64,000 nt of DNA from JAGNZR01 sp051656905 (GCA_051656905.1 JBOFJQ010000021.1:1-64000), one strand, 5' to 3'. Counted from the stretch's first letter, positions 24,654 to 33,851 are shown. Made by a program: numbers and translations. Notes: generated by a model not told the origin, from the letters alone.

Positions 24654-26066
24654 ATGCTAAAAGGTACTCAATATTTCTTAAATGGAAAAATTAAAGAGGA
24701 GTGTGGAGTTTTCGGAATATTTCATAACGATAACCCAGCTAACTTTATTTACTATGGTTTACACGCACTTCAACATAGAGGACAAGAAGGTGTTGGAATA
24801 GCAACTTCTGACAACAAAGAGATCTTCAGATTAAGAGGTGAAGGTTTAGTTACAGATATTTTTAATAATGAAAATCTTGAAACTTTAAAAGGAAATATGG
24901 GGATAGGACATGTGAGATATGCAACTTTTGGAGGGGCTGGAATTGATAATGTACAACCTCTACTTATTAGATCTCATATGTGGAACTTTGTAATTGCTCA
25001 CAATGGAAATATTGTTAATGCTGAAGAGCTAAAACAGGAGCTTGAGTTTAAAGGTAGTGTTTTCCAATGTACTTCTGATAGTGAAATCATTGGTCACTTA
25101 ATTCAAAGAGAAACTGGTAACTTAGAAGAGAGAATTTTAAAAGCCCTTCCTAAATTGGAAGGGGCATTCTCTTTCTTAATTATGGATAATAATAACATCT
25201 TTGCCATAAGAGATAAAAATGGTTTAAGACCTTTATCCATAGCAAAATTAAACGGTGGATACGCTATAAGTTCTGAAACATCTGCATTTGATATTACAGG
25301 TGCTCAGTTCATAAGATCTATTGAACCGGGAGAAGTTGTTAAAATTTCTAAAGAGGGACTTACTTCTAAAAAATACACAGAAAATACTCAAAGCAAGATG
25401 TGTGCTATGGAATATATTTATTTTTCTAGACCTGATAGTAATATTAACTCATTAAATGTTCATGCTTCAAGAAGAAAATGTGGTTCTCTACTTGCCAAAG
25501 AGTCAAAAATAGATGCTGATATTATAATTGGAGTTCCTGATTCATCTATATCTGCTGCTATGGGCTTCTCTGACGAGACTGGCATTCCATATGAACTCGG
25601 TCTTATAAAAAGTAGATACGTTGGTAGAACTTTTATAAAACCTACTCAGACTTTAAGAGAAAAGGGAGTAAAAATGAAGCTCTCTGCTATTGAATCCATT
25701 GTAAAAGGTAAAAGAATTGTTCTAGTTGATGATTCTATAGTTAGAGGAACAACATCTAAACAGATTGTTAAGCTTTTAAGGGAGGCTGGAGCCCTTGAAA
25801 TTCATATGAGAATTGCTTCCCCTCCTATTATTAGTCCTTGTTTCTATGGTGTTGACACATCTACTTTTGAAGAGCTTGTTAGTAGTAGACTAAAAGTAGA
25901 CGCTTTATGTAAATATATTGATGCTGATTCTTTAGCATTCTTATCTATGGATGGTTTAAAGAAAAGTCTTGGAGATAATATCTGCTTAGCTTGTTTTAGC
26001 GGTGAATATCCAACACCTGTCTTCAATTTAATAAATAACTTAAAAAGAGGAGAAAATTGTGAGTAA
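24654..26066 (+). CDS. purF: Amidophosphoribosyltransferase
   Basis: 470 residues. It commits PRPP to purine synthesis using glutamine. The class II glutaminase nucleophile is Cys17 in EECGVFGIF, so a 16-residue propeptide would be removed. The PRPP motif is VLVDDSIVRGTTS near residue 362. Cysteines around CAMEYIYFSRPDS and at the end (CLACFSG) suggest the oxygen-sensitive [4Fe-4S] type known from B. subtilis. The end overlaps purM by eight bases. Confidence 0.96.
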   Translation: MLKGTQYFLNGKIKEECGVFGIFHNDNPANFIYYGLHALQHRGQEGVGIATSDNKEIFRLRGEGLVTDIFNNENLETLKGNMGIGHVRYATFGGAGIDNVQPLLIRSHMWNFVIAHNGNIVNAEELKQELEFKGSVFQCTSDSEIIGHLIQRETGNLEERILKALPKLEGAFSFLIMDNNNIFAIRDKNGLRPLSIAKLNGGYAISSETSAFDITGAQFIRSIEPGEVVKISKEGLTSKKYTENTQSKMCAMEYIYFSRPDSNINSLNVHASRRKCGSLLAKESKIDADIIIGVPDSSISAAMGFSDETGIPYELGLIKSRYVGRTFIKPTQTLREKGVKMKLSAIESIVKGKRIVLVDDSIVRGTTSKQIVKLLREAGALEIHMRIASPPIISPCFYGVDTSTFEELVSSRLKVDALCKYIDADSLAFLSMDGLKKSLGDNICLACFSGEYPTPVFNLINNLKRGENCE

Positions 26067-27084
26067 AAAATATATGGAATCTGGAGTTAACTTAGAAGCT
26101 GGTTACGAGTCGGTTAATAGAATAAAAAGTCATGTTAAAAGAACCTCAATAAAAGGTAGTATCGATAGTTTAGGAGCCTTTGGTGGAATGTTTGATCTTT
26201 CTGTTTTAAATATTAAAGAACCAGTTTTAGTAAGTGGTACTGATGGAGTTGGAACGAAGCTTATGCTAGCTTTTGAGATGGACAGACACGATACAATTGG
26301 AATTGATGCAGTTGCCATGTGTGTAAATGACGTTTTAGTTCAAGGTGCTATGCCTCTTTATTTCTTAGACTATATTGCACTTGGTAAAAATATCCCTTCT
26401 AAAGTTGAAGCTATTGTTAAAGGAGTAGCTGATGGGTGCGTTCTATCTGAATGTGCTTTAATCGGTGGTGAAACTGCTGAGATGCCTGGTATGTACTCAG
26501 GTGATGAATATGATATCGCTGGATTTACTGTGGGAGTCGTTGAAAAATCAAAGCTTATAACAGGAAAAAATGTACAAAAAGATGATGTTATCATTGGAAT
26601 CTCATCTTCTGGAGCTCATTCTAATGGATTCTCTCTTGTAAGAAAAATTTTAAGAGATAACAACTTAAATTTAAAAGAGACTTATAAAGGTTTTGATAAA
26701 CCTCTAGGTGATATACTTCTTGAACCAACAAGAATTTATGTAAAATCTATAAAAAAACTTTTAGAAACTATTACTCCTAAAGGGATGTGCCATATAACAG
26801 GTGGAGGATTCTACGAAAATATTCCTAGAGTTATCCCTGAAGGTTTACAGGCTAATATTAATATTAAAAACATTGATATTCCAGAAATATTTAACTTTTT
26901 AATGAATCAAAGCGACATTCCAAAAGAAGAGATGTTTAATGTGTTTAATATGGGAATCGGATTTATTGTTATAGTTAACAAAGATGATGTTCAAGAAACT
27001 TTAAATATTCTTAACTCTAATGGAGAAAAAGCTAAAATTATTGGTGATATTAGCGTTGGTGAGAGTGTGAACTTAATATGGTAA
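26059..27084 (+). CDS. purM: Phosphoribosylaminoimidazole synthase (AIR synthetase)
   Basis: 341 residues. It closes FGAM to AIR with ATP. The start is GTG inside the last codons of purF, with AGAGGAGA before it, indicating translational coupling. Typical motifs are SGTDGVGTKLMLA near residue 58, CVNDVLVQGAMPLYFLDY near 90, and GGETAEMPGMY near 140. Its last seven bases overlap purN. Confidence 0.96.
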   Translation: MSKKYMESGVNLEAGYESVNRIKSHVKRTSIKGSIDSLGAFGGMFDLSVLNIKEPVLVSGTDGVGTKLMLAFEMDRHDTIGIDAVAMCVNDVLVQGAMPLYFLDYIALGKNIPSKVEAIVKGVADGCVLSECALIGGETAEMPGMYSGDEYDIAGFTVGVVEKSKLITGKNVQKDDVIIGISSSGAHSNGFSLVRKILRDNNLNLKETYKGFDKPLGDILLEPTRIYVKSIKKLLETITPKGMCHITGGGFYENIPRVIPEGLQANINIKNIDIPEIFNFLMNQSDIPKEEMFNVFNMGIGFIVIVNKDDVQETLNILNSNGEKAKIIGDISVGESVNLIW

Positions 27085-27650
27085 AAGTTGCTGTATTTGC
27101 ATCTGGAACAGGGAGTAATTTTGAAAATCTAGTTAACTTTGAAAAATCAAATAAAGAGTGTAACTACTATGTACAGTTGCTTATAGTGGATAAAGAAGGG
27201 GCTAAAGTAATTGAAAAAGCTCATAAACTAAATATAGAAACATACTGTATTAATCCTAAAGATTTTGAAAATAAGGCAAAATATGAGGAAAAAATACTAG
27301 AAATTCTTCTATTTCATAAAATTGAACTTATCGCTTTAGCAGGGTACATGAGAATTTTAACAGATGTTATTTTAAGGAACTATCCAAATAAAATACTAAA
27401 TATACACCCTTCTATTTTACCTGCATACCCTGGAAAAAATAGTATCCACGATGCTTTTATTAATAAGGCAGAATATACAGGTGTTACTATTCATTATGTT
27501 GATAGTGGAATTGATACTGGTAAAATTATAGCTCAAGAAAAATTAGATATAAATCCTCTATGGTCTATAGAGGATTTAGAAGAAAAAATACATGAAATCG
27601 AACATAAATTATACCCTTTAGTGCTAAATGAAATCTGTAATAAAAGATAG
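27078..27650 (+). CDS. purN: Phosphoribosylglycinamide formyltransferase
   Basis: 190 residues. It transfers the formyl group of 10-formyl-THF to GAR. Catalytic residues are visible in ILNIHPSILPAYPG (Asn, His) and HYVDSGIDTG (Asp), and FASGTGSNFENL starts the protein. The start overlaps purM, which implies coupling. Formyl-THF could come from the hut/fhs genes in this same window. Confidence 0.95.
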   Translation: MVKVAVFASGTGSNFENLVNFEKSNKECNYYVQLLIVDKEGAKVIEKAHKLNIETYCINPKDFENKAKYEEKILEILLFHKIELIALAGYMRILTDVILRNYPNKILNIHPSILPAYPGKNSIHDAFINKAEYTGVTIHYVDSGIDTGKIIAQEKLDINPLWSIEDLEEKIHEIEHKLYPLVLNEICNKR

Positions 27651-27725
27651 AAGTTTTAACTACAGATTAGAAATTAAAATAATAGAATGCAACCATTAAT
27701 TATAGAATAGGAGAGATAATAATAT

Positions 27726-29264
27726 ATGAAAAGAGTTCTTATAAGCGTATCTGATAAAAGAGGAATCGTTAATTTTGCTAAGTTTTTAGAGGAAAACGAC
27801 TACGAAATTATATCCACTGGTGGAACTGAAAAAATACTTAAAGAGGCCGGAATAAAAACTCTTAATATCTCAGATATAACAGGTTTTCCTGAAATTATGG
27901 ATGGAAGAGTTAAGACTTTACATCCAAATGTTCATGGTGGACTTCTTTGTGTTAGAAATAACCCAGAGCACATGAAAGCTTTGTTAGAAAACAATATTGA
28001 ACTTATTGATATGGTTGTTGTAAATCTATACCCTTTTAAAGAGGCTTTAGAAAAAAATTCAACTCATGAAGAGCTTATTGAAAATATCGATATTGGTGGT
28101 CCTAGTATGCTAAGATCAGCTGCTAAAAACCATAGATTTGTTACTGTATGTGTTGATCCAAATGATTATAGAAAAATACAAGAAGATATAATTAACTATA
28201 AAGATACTACAACTGAAACTAAAAATTATTTAGCCGCTAAAGTTTTTAGATATACATCAGCTTATGATTCACTAATTGCTAACTACTTAACTTCAAAATT
28301 AGGAGATAAATTCCCTGAAATAATCACTCTTTCTTATGAAAAGGTTCAAAACTTAAGATACGGAGAGAATCCTCATCAAGAAGCAGCTTTTTATAGAAAC
28401 TCTATTTCAGGTTTCTGTTTAGGAGATGCTGAACAACTTAATGGTAAAGAACTGTCGTTTAACAATATTCAAGATACAAATGCTGCACTGCAAATATTAA
28501 AAGAGTTTACTGAACCTACTGTTGTTGCTGTAAAACATATGAACCCTTGCGGTGTTGGTTCAGGTAGTAACCTGAATCTAGCTTGGAAAAGAGCTTTCTC
28601 TGCTGATCCTATATCTATTTTTGGTGGAATAATCGTAGCAAATAGAGAGATTAATGAAGAGACTGCAAAGGAGATGAGCGAACTATTTTTAGAAATTATA
28701 GTTGCACCTCATTTCACAGATTCAGCTTTAGAAGTTTTTTCTAAGAAGAAGAACTTAAGAGTTTTAAAACTAGATTTAAATAAAGAGGTTAAAAATAGTT
28801 TAAGTATAACTAATGTTTGTGATGGAGTTTTAATTCAAGATATGGATAGTATCTCTAACTTTAAAGATATGGATATCTCAAAACTTCAGTGTGTAACAGA
28901 AAAACAACCTAGTGAAAAAGAGTTAGAAGAGATGAAATTTTTATGGAAGATAGTTAAACATGTTAAGTCTAACGCTATTGTTATAGGTAATGGCTCTCAA
29001 ACTTTTGGAGTTGGAGCTGGACAAATGAATAGGGTTGGAGCTGCTAAAATAGCTCTAGAACAATCTGGAGTAAATGCTCACGGAGCCTTCCTTGCATCTG
29101 ATGCATTTTTCCCAATGAGTGACACTGTTGAACTTGCTGCTAAGTATGGAATTAAAGGAATTATTCAACCTGGAGGTTCTATTAAAGATAAAGATTCTAT
29201 TGATAAATGCAATGAACTTGGAATCACTATGCTCTTCACAAATAGAAGACACTTTAAACATTAA
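27726..29264 (+). CDS. purH: Bifunctional AICAR formyltransferase / IMP cyclohydrolase
   Basis: 512 residues, the usual length. The N-terminal cyclohydrolase domain (about 1-195, VLISVSDKRGIVNFA, ISTGGT) and C-terminal formyltransferase domain (KHMNPCGVGSG near residue 270, GGIIVANREI) are both complete. It performs the last two steps to IMP. A 75-base gap separates it from purN, with AGGAGAGAT before the ATG. Confidence 0.96.
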   Translation: MKRVLISVSDKRGIVNFAKFLEENDYEIISTGGTEKILKEAGIKTLNISDITGFPEIMDGRVKTLHPNVHGGLLCVRNNPEHMKALLENNIELIDMVVVNLYPFKEALEKNSTHEELIENIDIGGPSMLRSAAKNHRFVTVCVDPNDYRKIQEDIINYKDTTTETKNYLAAKVFRYTSAYDSLIANYLTSKLGDKFPEIITLSYEKVQNLRYGENPHQEAAFYRNSISGFCLGDAEQLNGKELSFNNIQDTNAALQILKEFTEPTVVAVKHMNPCGVGSGSNLNLAWKRAFSADPISIFGGIIVANREINEETAKEMSELFLEIIVAPHFTDSALEVFSKKKNLRVLKLDLNKEVKNSLSITNVCDGVLIQDMDSISNFKDMDISKLQCVTEKQPSEKELEEMKFLWKIVKHVKSNAIVIGNGSQTFGVGAGQMNRVGAAKIALEQSGVNAHGAFLASDAFFPMSDTVELAAKYGIKGIIQPGGSIKDKDSIDKCNELGITMLFTNRRHFKH

Positions 29265-29278
29265 TTTTTGGAGGATAA

Positions 29279-30517
29279 ATGAAAGTTTTAGTTATTGGTA
29301 AAGGTGGACGTGAACATGCAATAGCATGGAAAATAAGCTCTAGTCCAAAGGTATCAACAGTTTATTGTGCTCCTGGAAATCCAGGAACAGCTAATTTTTG
29401 TAAAAATATACCTATAAATGATAATCAAATCAATGAGCTATTAAATTTTGCTAAAGAAAATTCAATAGATTTAACCATAGTTGGCCCTGAATCTACACTT
29501 TCTTTAGGGATAGTTGATAAATTTCAAGAGAATGGACTAAAAATATTTGGACCTACTGCTGCTGCTACTCAAATCGAAAGTAGTAAAAAATTTGCTAAGG
29601 ATTTAATGAAAAAATACAATATTCCAACTGCTAGCTATGAAAGTTTCACAGACTTAAATGAGGCGTTGAAATATCTAGAGATTCAAGGTGTACCTATTGT
29701 TATAAAAGAAGACGGCTTAAAATCAGGTAAAGGAGTAACTGTGGCTTTTACTTTAAGAGAAGCTCAAGAGGCTTTAAATAAAGCCTTTACCATTGAAAAT
29801 AACAGAGTGGTTATTGAAGAATATTTAGAAGGATTTGAATTTTCTTTAATAGCTATGATTCATAATAAAATAGTTATCCCTCTTGAGGTTGCTCAAGATC
29901 ATAAAAGAGTTTTAGATAATGATCTTGGTCCTAATACTGGTGGTATGGGAGTTTATTCCCCTGTACCTAGCATCACCTCTGAAATAATTGAACAATCTAT
30001 AAAAGAGATTATTCAACCTACAGTAGATGCAATGGAGCTTGAAGGTATGCCTTTTACAGGATTCCTTTTTGCAGGAATTATGTTAACTAAAAATGGAGTA
30101 AAAACTATTGAATTTAATGCTAGACTTGGAGATCCTGAATCACAGGTAATTCTTCCAAGAATGAAAAGTGATTTTTTAGACATTATTTTAAACCTTCTTA
30201 ATGATCAAAAGACTGAAATACTTTGGGATGAGAGATTTGCTCTAGGAGTCGTTCTTGCCTCTACTGGATACCCTGAATCCTTTACAAAGGATTCTCCTAT
30301 AGAAATAACTGATCTTTTAGAAGAGACACTTCTTTTCCATATGGGAACTAAGTTTGAGAACAATCAACTACTAACTAATGGAGGAAGAGTTCTAATACCT
30401 GTTACTTTAGGAAACAGTTTAAAAATAGCTAAGGATCTTGCTTATAGTGAAATAAAAAAAATAAAATGTAACAAATTATTTTTTAGAAATGATATTGGAA
30501 ATAAATCTTTAATTTAA
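29279..30517 (+). CDS. purD: Phosphoribosylamine-glycine ligase
   Basis: 412 residues, an ATP-grasp enzyme that joins phosphoribosylamine and glycine. It starts MKVLVIGKGGREHAIAWK. The ATP-grasp core includes VIKEDGLKSGKGV near residue 140 and EFNARLGDPESQ near 280. It follows purH by 14 bases with TTGGAGG between. Confidence 0.96.
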   Translation: MKVLVIGKGGREHAIAWKISSSPKVSTVYCAPGNPGTANFCKNIPINDNQINELLNFAKENSIDLTIVGPESTLSLGIVDKFQENGLKIFGPTAAATQIESSKKFAKDLMKKYNIPTASYESFTDLNEALKYLEIQGVPIVIKEDGLKSGKGVTVAFTLREAQEALNKAFTIENNRVVIEEYLEGFEFSLIAMIHNKIVIPLEVAQDHKRVLDNDLGPNTGGMGVYSPVPSITSEIIEQSIKEIIQPTVDAMELEGMPFTGFLFAGIMLTKNGVKTIEFNARLGDPESQVILPRMKSDFLDIILNLLNDQKTEILWDERFALGVVLASTGYPESFTKDSPIEITDLLEETLLFHMGTKFENNQLLTNGGRVLIPVTLGNSLKIAKDLAYSEIKKIKCNKLFFRNDIGNKSLI

Positions 30518-30543
30518 ACTTATTAATAAAAAGGAGAATATAC

Positions 30544-32001
30544 ATGTTAAATGGAAAAATTATAAAAGAAGCAATAACTTTTGACGACGTTTTATTAGTA
30601 CCTGCTCATTCATCGGTTTTACCTTATGAAGTAGATTTAAAAACTAAACTTACTAAAAATATAACATTGAATGTCCCTATTGTAAGTGCTGCTATGGATA
30701 CTGTAACAGAAAGTGACCTAGCTATAGCTCTTGCCAGGCAAGGTGGTATAGGATTCATTCATAAAAATATGAGTATTTCTGAACAAGCTTCTGAAATTGA
30801 CAGAGTAAAAAGATGCGAAAGTGGTATGATTAAAAATCCTGTAACACTTTCTAAAGACTCAACTATTATTGAAGCTAACGAAATTATGAGAAGATATAAG
30901 ATTTCTGGATTACCTGTTATTGAAGAGGATGGAAAGCTTATCGGTATTGTTACTAACAGAGATTTAAAATATAGAAAAGAATTAAATGAGCCCATAGATG
31001 AAATTATGACTAAAAAAAATATTGTTACAGCTCCTGTAGGAACTACTCTTGATGAAGCAAAAGAGATTCTTTTATTTAATCGTATTGAAAAACTTCCAAT
31101 AGTTGATGATAAAGGCTACTTAAAAGGTCTTATAACTATTAAAGATATCGACAATCTTATGGAGTACCCTAACGCTTGTAAGGATTCACAAGGTAGACTT
31201 AGAGTAGGAGGAGCTATTGGAATTGATAAGGATTATCTTCAAAGAGTTAAAGCTTTAGTTAAAGCTGGGGTTGATATTATAACTGTTGATTCTGCTCATG
31301 GACACTCACAAGGTATCTTAGAAGCTATAAAAACTATTCGTGATAAATACCCTGATTTAGATATTATAGGTGGTAATATTGTAACTGCTGAAGCTGCAAG
31401 CGATCTTATAAAAGCTGGTGTTAATGCTGTTAAAGTTGGAATTGGTCCTGGATCTATCTGTACTACTAGAGTTATAGCTGGAGTTGGAGTACCTCAATTA
31501 ACTGCTGTTAATGATGTGTATGAAATTTGTAGAGAGCATGGTATTGGTGTTATTGCTGACGGAGGTATTAAATTTTCTGGGGATATAGTAAAAGCTATTG
31601 TTGCAGGTGCTGACTGCGTAATGATAGGTGGACTTCTTGCAGGAACAACTGAAGCTCCTGGTGAAGTAATTATTTTTGAAGGAAGAAGATACAAAGTTTA
31701 TGTTGGAATGGGCTCTATGGCAGCAATGAAAAGAGGATCAAAGGACAGATACTTCCAAAAAGATGAACAGAAACTTGTTCCAGAAGGTATTGAAGGTAGA
31801 GTTGCATTTAAAGGTGATGTTAAAGATGTAGTTTTCCAAATCTGTGGAGGTATTCGTTCTGGTATGGGATACTGTGGAACTGCAACTATTCAAAATCTAA
31901 AAGAGGATGCAAGATTTGTAAAAATCACAGGAGCTGGTCTAAGAGAGAGCCATCCTCATGATGTAATTATTACTAAAGAAGCTCCAAACTATTCAAAATA
32001 A
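30544..32001 (+). CDS. guaB: IMP dehydrogenase
   Basis: 485 residues. It oxidises IMP to XMP with NAD+, the first step to GMP. The barrel holds the catalytic loop GPGSICTTR (Cys near residue 303). Two CBS domains (about 95-205) are inserted as usual, including MTKKNIVTAPVGTTLDEA. The flap contains EGIEGRVAFKG. As last gene of an operon controlled by a guanine-type riboswitch, its product lies on the branch to the predicted ligand. Confidence 0.96.
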   Translation: MLNGKIIKEAITFDDVLLVPAHSSVLPYEVDLKTKLTKNITLNVPIVSAAMDTVTESDLAIALARQGGIGFIHKNMSISEQASEIDRVKRCESGMIKNPVTLSKDSTIIEANEIMRRYKISGLPVIEEDGKLIGIVTNRDLKYRKELNEPIDEIMTKKNIVTAPVGTTLDEAKEILLFNRIEKLPIVDDKGYLKGLITIKDIDNLMEYPNACKDSQGRLRVGGAIGIDKDYLQRVKALVKAGVDIITVDSAHGHSQGILEAIKTIRDKYPDLDIIGGNIVTAEAASDLIKAGVNAVKVGIGPGSICTTRVIAGVGVPQLTAVNDVYEICREHGIGVIADGGIKFSGDIVKAIVAGADCVMIGGLLAGTTEAPGEVIIFEGRRYKVYVGMGSMAAMKRGSKDRYFQKDEQKLVPEGIEGRVAFKGDVKDVVFQICGGIRSGMGYCGTATIQNLKEDARFVKITGAGLRESHPHDVIITKEAPNYSK

Positions 32002-32022
32002 TAGAATATAAATAGAAAAAAT

Positions 32023-32050
32023 AAAAAAGAGTAAAATCTTTTTTATTTTT
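32023..32050 (+). terminator. Weak terminator after guaB
   Basis: AAAAAAGA (32023-32030) pairs with TCTTTTTT (32037-32044), then more T. The stem is nearly all A-T, so efficiency is uncertain. It lies just before the first small-RNA promoter. Confidence 0.55.
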
Positions 32051-32053
32051 TTT

Positions 32054-32082
32054 AAACTTTTTAGCAACTTGTTCCGTCAAAA
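32054..32082 (+). promoter_or_regulatory. ECF-sigma-like promoter, small RNA copy 1
   Basis: AAAC (32054-32057) and CGTCAAAAT (32075-32083) are separated by 17 bases. The AAC/CGTC pair at fixed spacing is the form used by extracytoplasmic-function sigma factors. The same elements at identical spacing occur before copies 2 and 3. Confidence 0.7.
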
Positions 32083-32084
32083 TA

Positions 32085-32214
32085 TTGTATTTTACAACTT
32101 AATTAAAAAATATTCCTAAAAAGGAATAAATTTTATTAGTAATTTCTCCCCCCGGAGAATTTATTATACAAAATCTTCTTAAAAGAACTGACCTTTAGCA
32201 AGTCAGTTCTTTTT
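32085..32214 (+). ncRNA. Tandem small RNA, copy 1
   Basis: Predicted transcript of about 130 bases with three hairpins. Hairpin 1 is TTCCT-AAAA-AGGAA (32113-32126). Hairpin 2 is TTCTCC-CCCC-GGAGAA (32144-32159), with a C-only loop. The terminator is AGAACTGAC/GTCAGTTCT (32184-32192, 32202-32210) around CTTTAGCAA, then T4. Copies 2 and 3 share the layout. In this copy the loop of hairpin 1 is AAAA instead of CCCCA while the stem is kept. No ORF with a ribosome site is inside. The start site is inferred from the promoter. Confidence 0.8.
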
Positions 32215-32324
32215 CTTTTGTGTCATTTTTCAGTACTTTTAAAGGGTTAACAAAAAAATATAATTACCTTATTTTTTGTTGCTAAATATAATTTTTTTTT
32301 AACAAATAAAATTTTTTTTATTTT

Positions 32325-32354
32325 AAAACTTTTTTATTGAACAGTGCGTCAAAA
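32325..32354 (+). promoter_or_regulatory. ECF-sigma-like promoter, small RNA copy 2
   Basis: AAAAC (32325-32329) and CGTCAAAAT (32347-32355) with 17 bases between AAC and CGTC, exactly as in copies 1 and 3. Confidence 0.72.
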
Positions 32355-32356
32355 TA

Positions 32357-32483
32357 GTATAAATAAATAATAAATGTTTCCTCCCCAAGGAAGTTCATTA
32401 TTTATTATAATAATTTCTCCCCCCCGAGAATTATTAAAAAATTTCAAAAAGAGCTAACCTTTAGCAAGTTAGCTCTTTTTTTT
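32357..32483 (+). ncRNA. Tandem small RNA, copy 2
   Basis: Predicted transcript of about 127 bases. Hairpin 1 is TTCCT-CCCCA-AGGAA (32378-32392). Hairpin 2 is TTCTC-CCCCCC-GAGAA (32415-32430), extended below by TAAT/ATTA pairing. The terminator is AGAGCTAAC/GTTAGCTCT (32450-32458, 32468-32476) around CTTTAGCAA, then T7. Relative to copy 1, two terminator base pairs changed on both sides (A-T to G-C and G-C to A-T), so structure is preserved while the loop stays invariant. Both C-rich loops contain UCCCC, complementary to GGGGA/GGAGG-type ribosome sites. Confidence 0.83.
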
Positions 32484-32543
32484 CTGTTCTTTTTTCAAGA
32501 CTTACTAATATATAAAAATAGAAAAATAAATTTTTTTTATTTT

Positions 32544-32573
32544 AAAACTTTTTCATTATTCAATACGTCAAAA
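32544..32573 (+). promoter_or_regulatory. ECF-sigma-like promoter, small RNA copy 3
   Basis: AAAAC (32544-32548) and CGTCAAAAT (32566-32574), again with 17 bases between AAC and CGTC. The upstream stretch TTTTTTTTATTTTAAAACTTTTT is nearly identical in copies 2 and 3 when compared base by base. Confidence 0.72.
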
Positions 32574-32575
32574 TT

Positions 32576-32709
32576 GTATAAATAAAAAAACAAATAAATA
32601 ATAAATGTTTCCTCCCCAAGGAAATTCATTATTTGTATCAATAATTTCTCCCCCGAGAATTATTATAAAATTTCAAAAGAGCTGACCTTTAGCAAGTCAG
32701 CTCTTTTTA
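32576..32709 (+). ncRNA. Tandem small RNA, copy 3
   Basis: Predicted transcript of about 134 bases. Hairpin 1 is TTCCT-CCCCA-AGGAA (32609-32623). Hairpin 2 is TTCTC-CCCC-GAGAA (32646-32659). The terminator is AGAGCTGAC/GTCAGCTCT (32678-32686, 32696-32704) around CTTTAGCAA, then T5. The terminator stem combines features of copies 1 and 2, again fully paired. It ends four bases before the stop of the convergent ROK gene, whose transcript could use the same hairpin in reverse. Confidence 0.83.
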
Positions 32710-32711
32710 TT

Positions 32712-33851
32712 TTAAAATAATATATCGATAATTGGGAATAAAGCTGCTCCTATTAAACTAGAATTTTCACAAAATTCAGAGAATTTAATAACATTTTTAT
32801 CTCTATAGAAATTTCCCGATTCATATACTTGATGACTCAATTCTTTTTCTATAAATTTTTTATATCTACAAATTTGACCAGTTATTATTATTTTTTCTGG
32901 ATCTGAAAAAATAATAAGATTTTTAAGTCCTATAGAAAGGTAATGTATATAGTCATTAATAATTTTTTTCCCCTCTATTGTATCTGCATATCCTTTTAGA
33001 AAAATATCTGAGTATTCTTCTATCTCACTAAATAATAATTTAAAATTTTCTAATAATACATTATCATTTACATAAAGTCCTAAACATCCTATATTTCCAC
33101 AGCTACACTTTTTTCCTTTGCTATCACTAACAATCATATGATTTATTTTTCCAGCTTTAAAATAAAAACTATTTAGCCCCTCCTCTATGTGAAGAGCACT
33201 CATACCTATGGATTCATTTATTGTAACTACATTAATTAAATTATAATTATTAAAATAATTTAAAAAGACTTCTGTAATTGAGCTTAAATTAGCTTCATTT
33301 TCTATAAAAACAGGCAATTTAAATTGATCTTTTATCTTATCTAATTCACTAATTGGTAAATTATAATTTTCTTTTATTTCAATTATCTGTTTTTCATTGA
33401 TAACTATTCCTGGAATCGAGATACCAATTCCAACTATAGCTTTCTTTATGTCACTTTCTAAACTTAAAAATAAACTATCTAAATTGACCCTTATTAAATC
33501 AAATAACTCTTCTGACTCTATTAAAGATTCTATGGATGCCTTTTTTAAAAATATGCCCTTGGTATTTGAAACTCCTATCTCAACTAGATTATATGAAACT
33601 TTTACTCCGATAGAATAAAAACAATTAGGGTCATAAGAATATGACAGTGATTTTCTTCCTACACTGCTACCTATTTTTTCCTGTTTTATTATAATTTTCT
33701 TTTCTAAAAATCCATCTATTATTCTTTTCACTGTTGGAAAAGTTATATTTAAAGCTTCAACTATATCTAAAATAGTAAAGTTATTAGCTTGATTAAAAAT
33801 AAATGAAAATACTTTTTTTTCATTGCTAAGTTTAATCACTTTTTGATACAT
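32712..33851 (-). CDS. ROK-family transcriptional regulator
   Basis: 379 residues. An N-terminal winged helix (about 12-70, NITFPTVKRIIDGFLEKK) is followed by a ROK sugar-kinase-like domain. The zinc motif CSCGNIGCLG is present near residue 244. The catalytic ENDAN motif reads ENEANLSS, and the DxGGT phosphate loop is absent, so it should bind a sugar or sugar phosphate without kinase activity (NagC/XylR type). It stands alone, leftward, between the small-RNA array and the fhs/hut genes, so its target is not evident. A frame-opening ATG lies behind GAGGTGAAATG. Confidence 0.9.
   Translation of the reverse strand: MYQKVIKLSNEKKVFSFIFNQANNFTILDIVEALNITFPTVKRIIDGFLEKKIIIKQEKIGSSVGRKSLSYSYDPNCFYSIGVKVSYNLVEIGVSNTKGIFLKKASIESLIESEELFDLIRVNLDSLFLSLESDIKKAIVGIGISIPGIVINEKQIIEIKENYNLPISELDKIKDQFKLPVFIENEANLSSITEVFLNYFNNYNLINVVTINESIGMSALHIEEGLNSFYFKAGKINHMIVSDSKGKKCSCGNIGCLGLYVNDNVLLENFKLLFSEIEEYSDIFLKGYADTIEGKKIINDYIHYLSIGLKNLIIFSDPEKIIITGQICRYKKFIEKELSHQVYESGNFYRDKNVIKFSEFCENSSLIGAALFPIIDILF

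Noticed and set aside
32054..32709. Tandem repeats as a CRISPR array, IS remnants or simple terminator duplication
   Set aside because: Units are about 230-270 bases, not 30-40, with no spacers of uniform length, no terminal inverted repeats and no transposase. Conserved promoter-like boxes and paired stem changes favour RNA genes.
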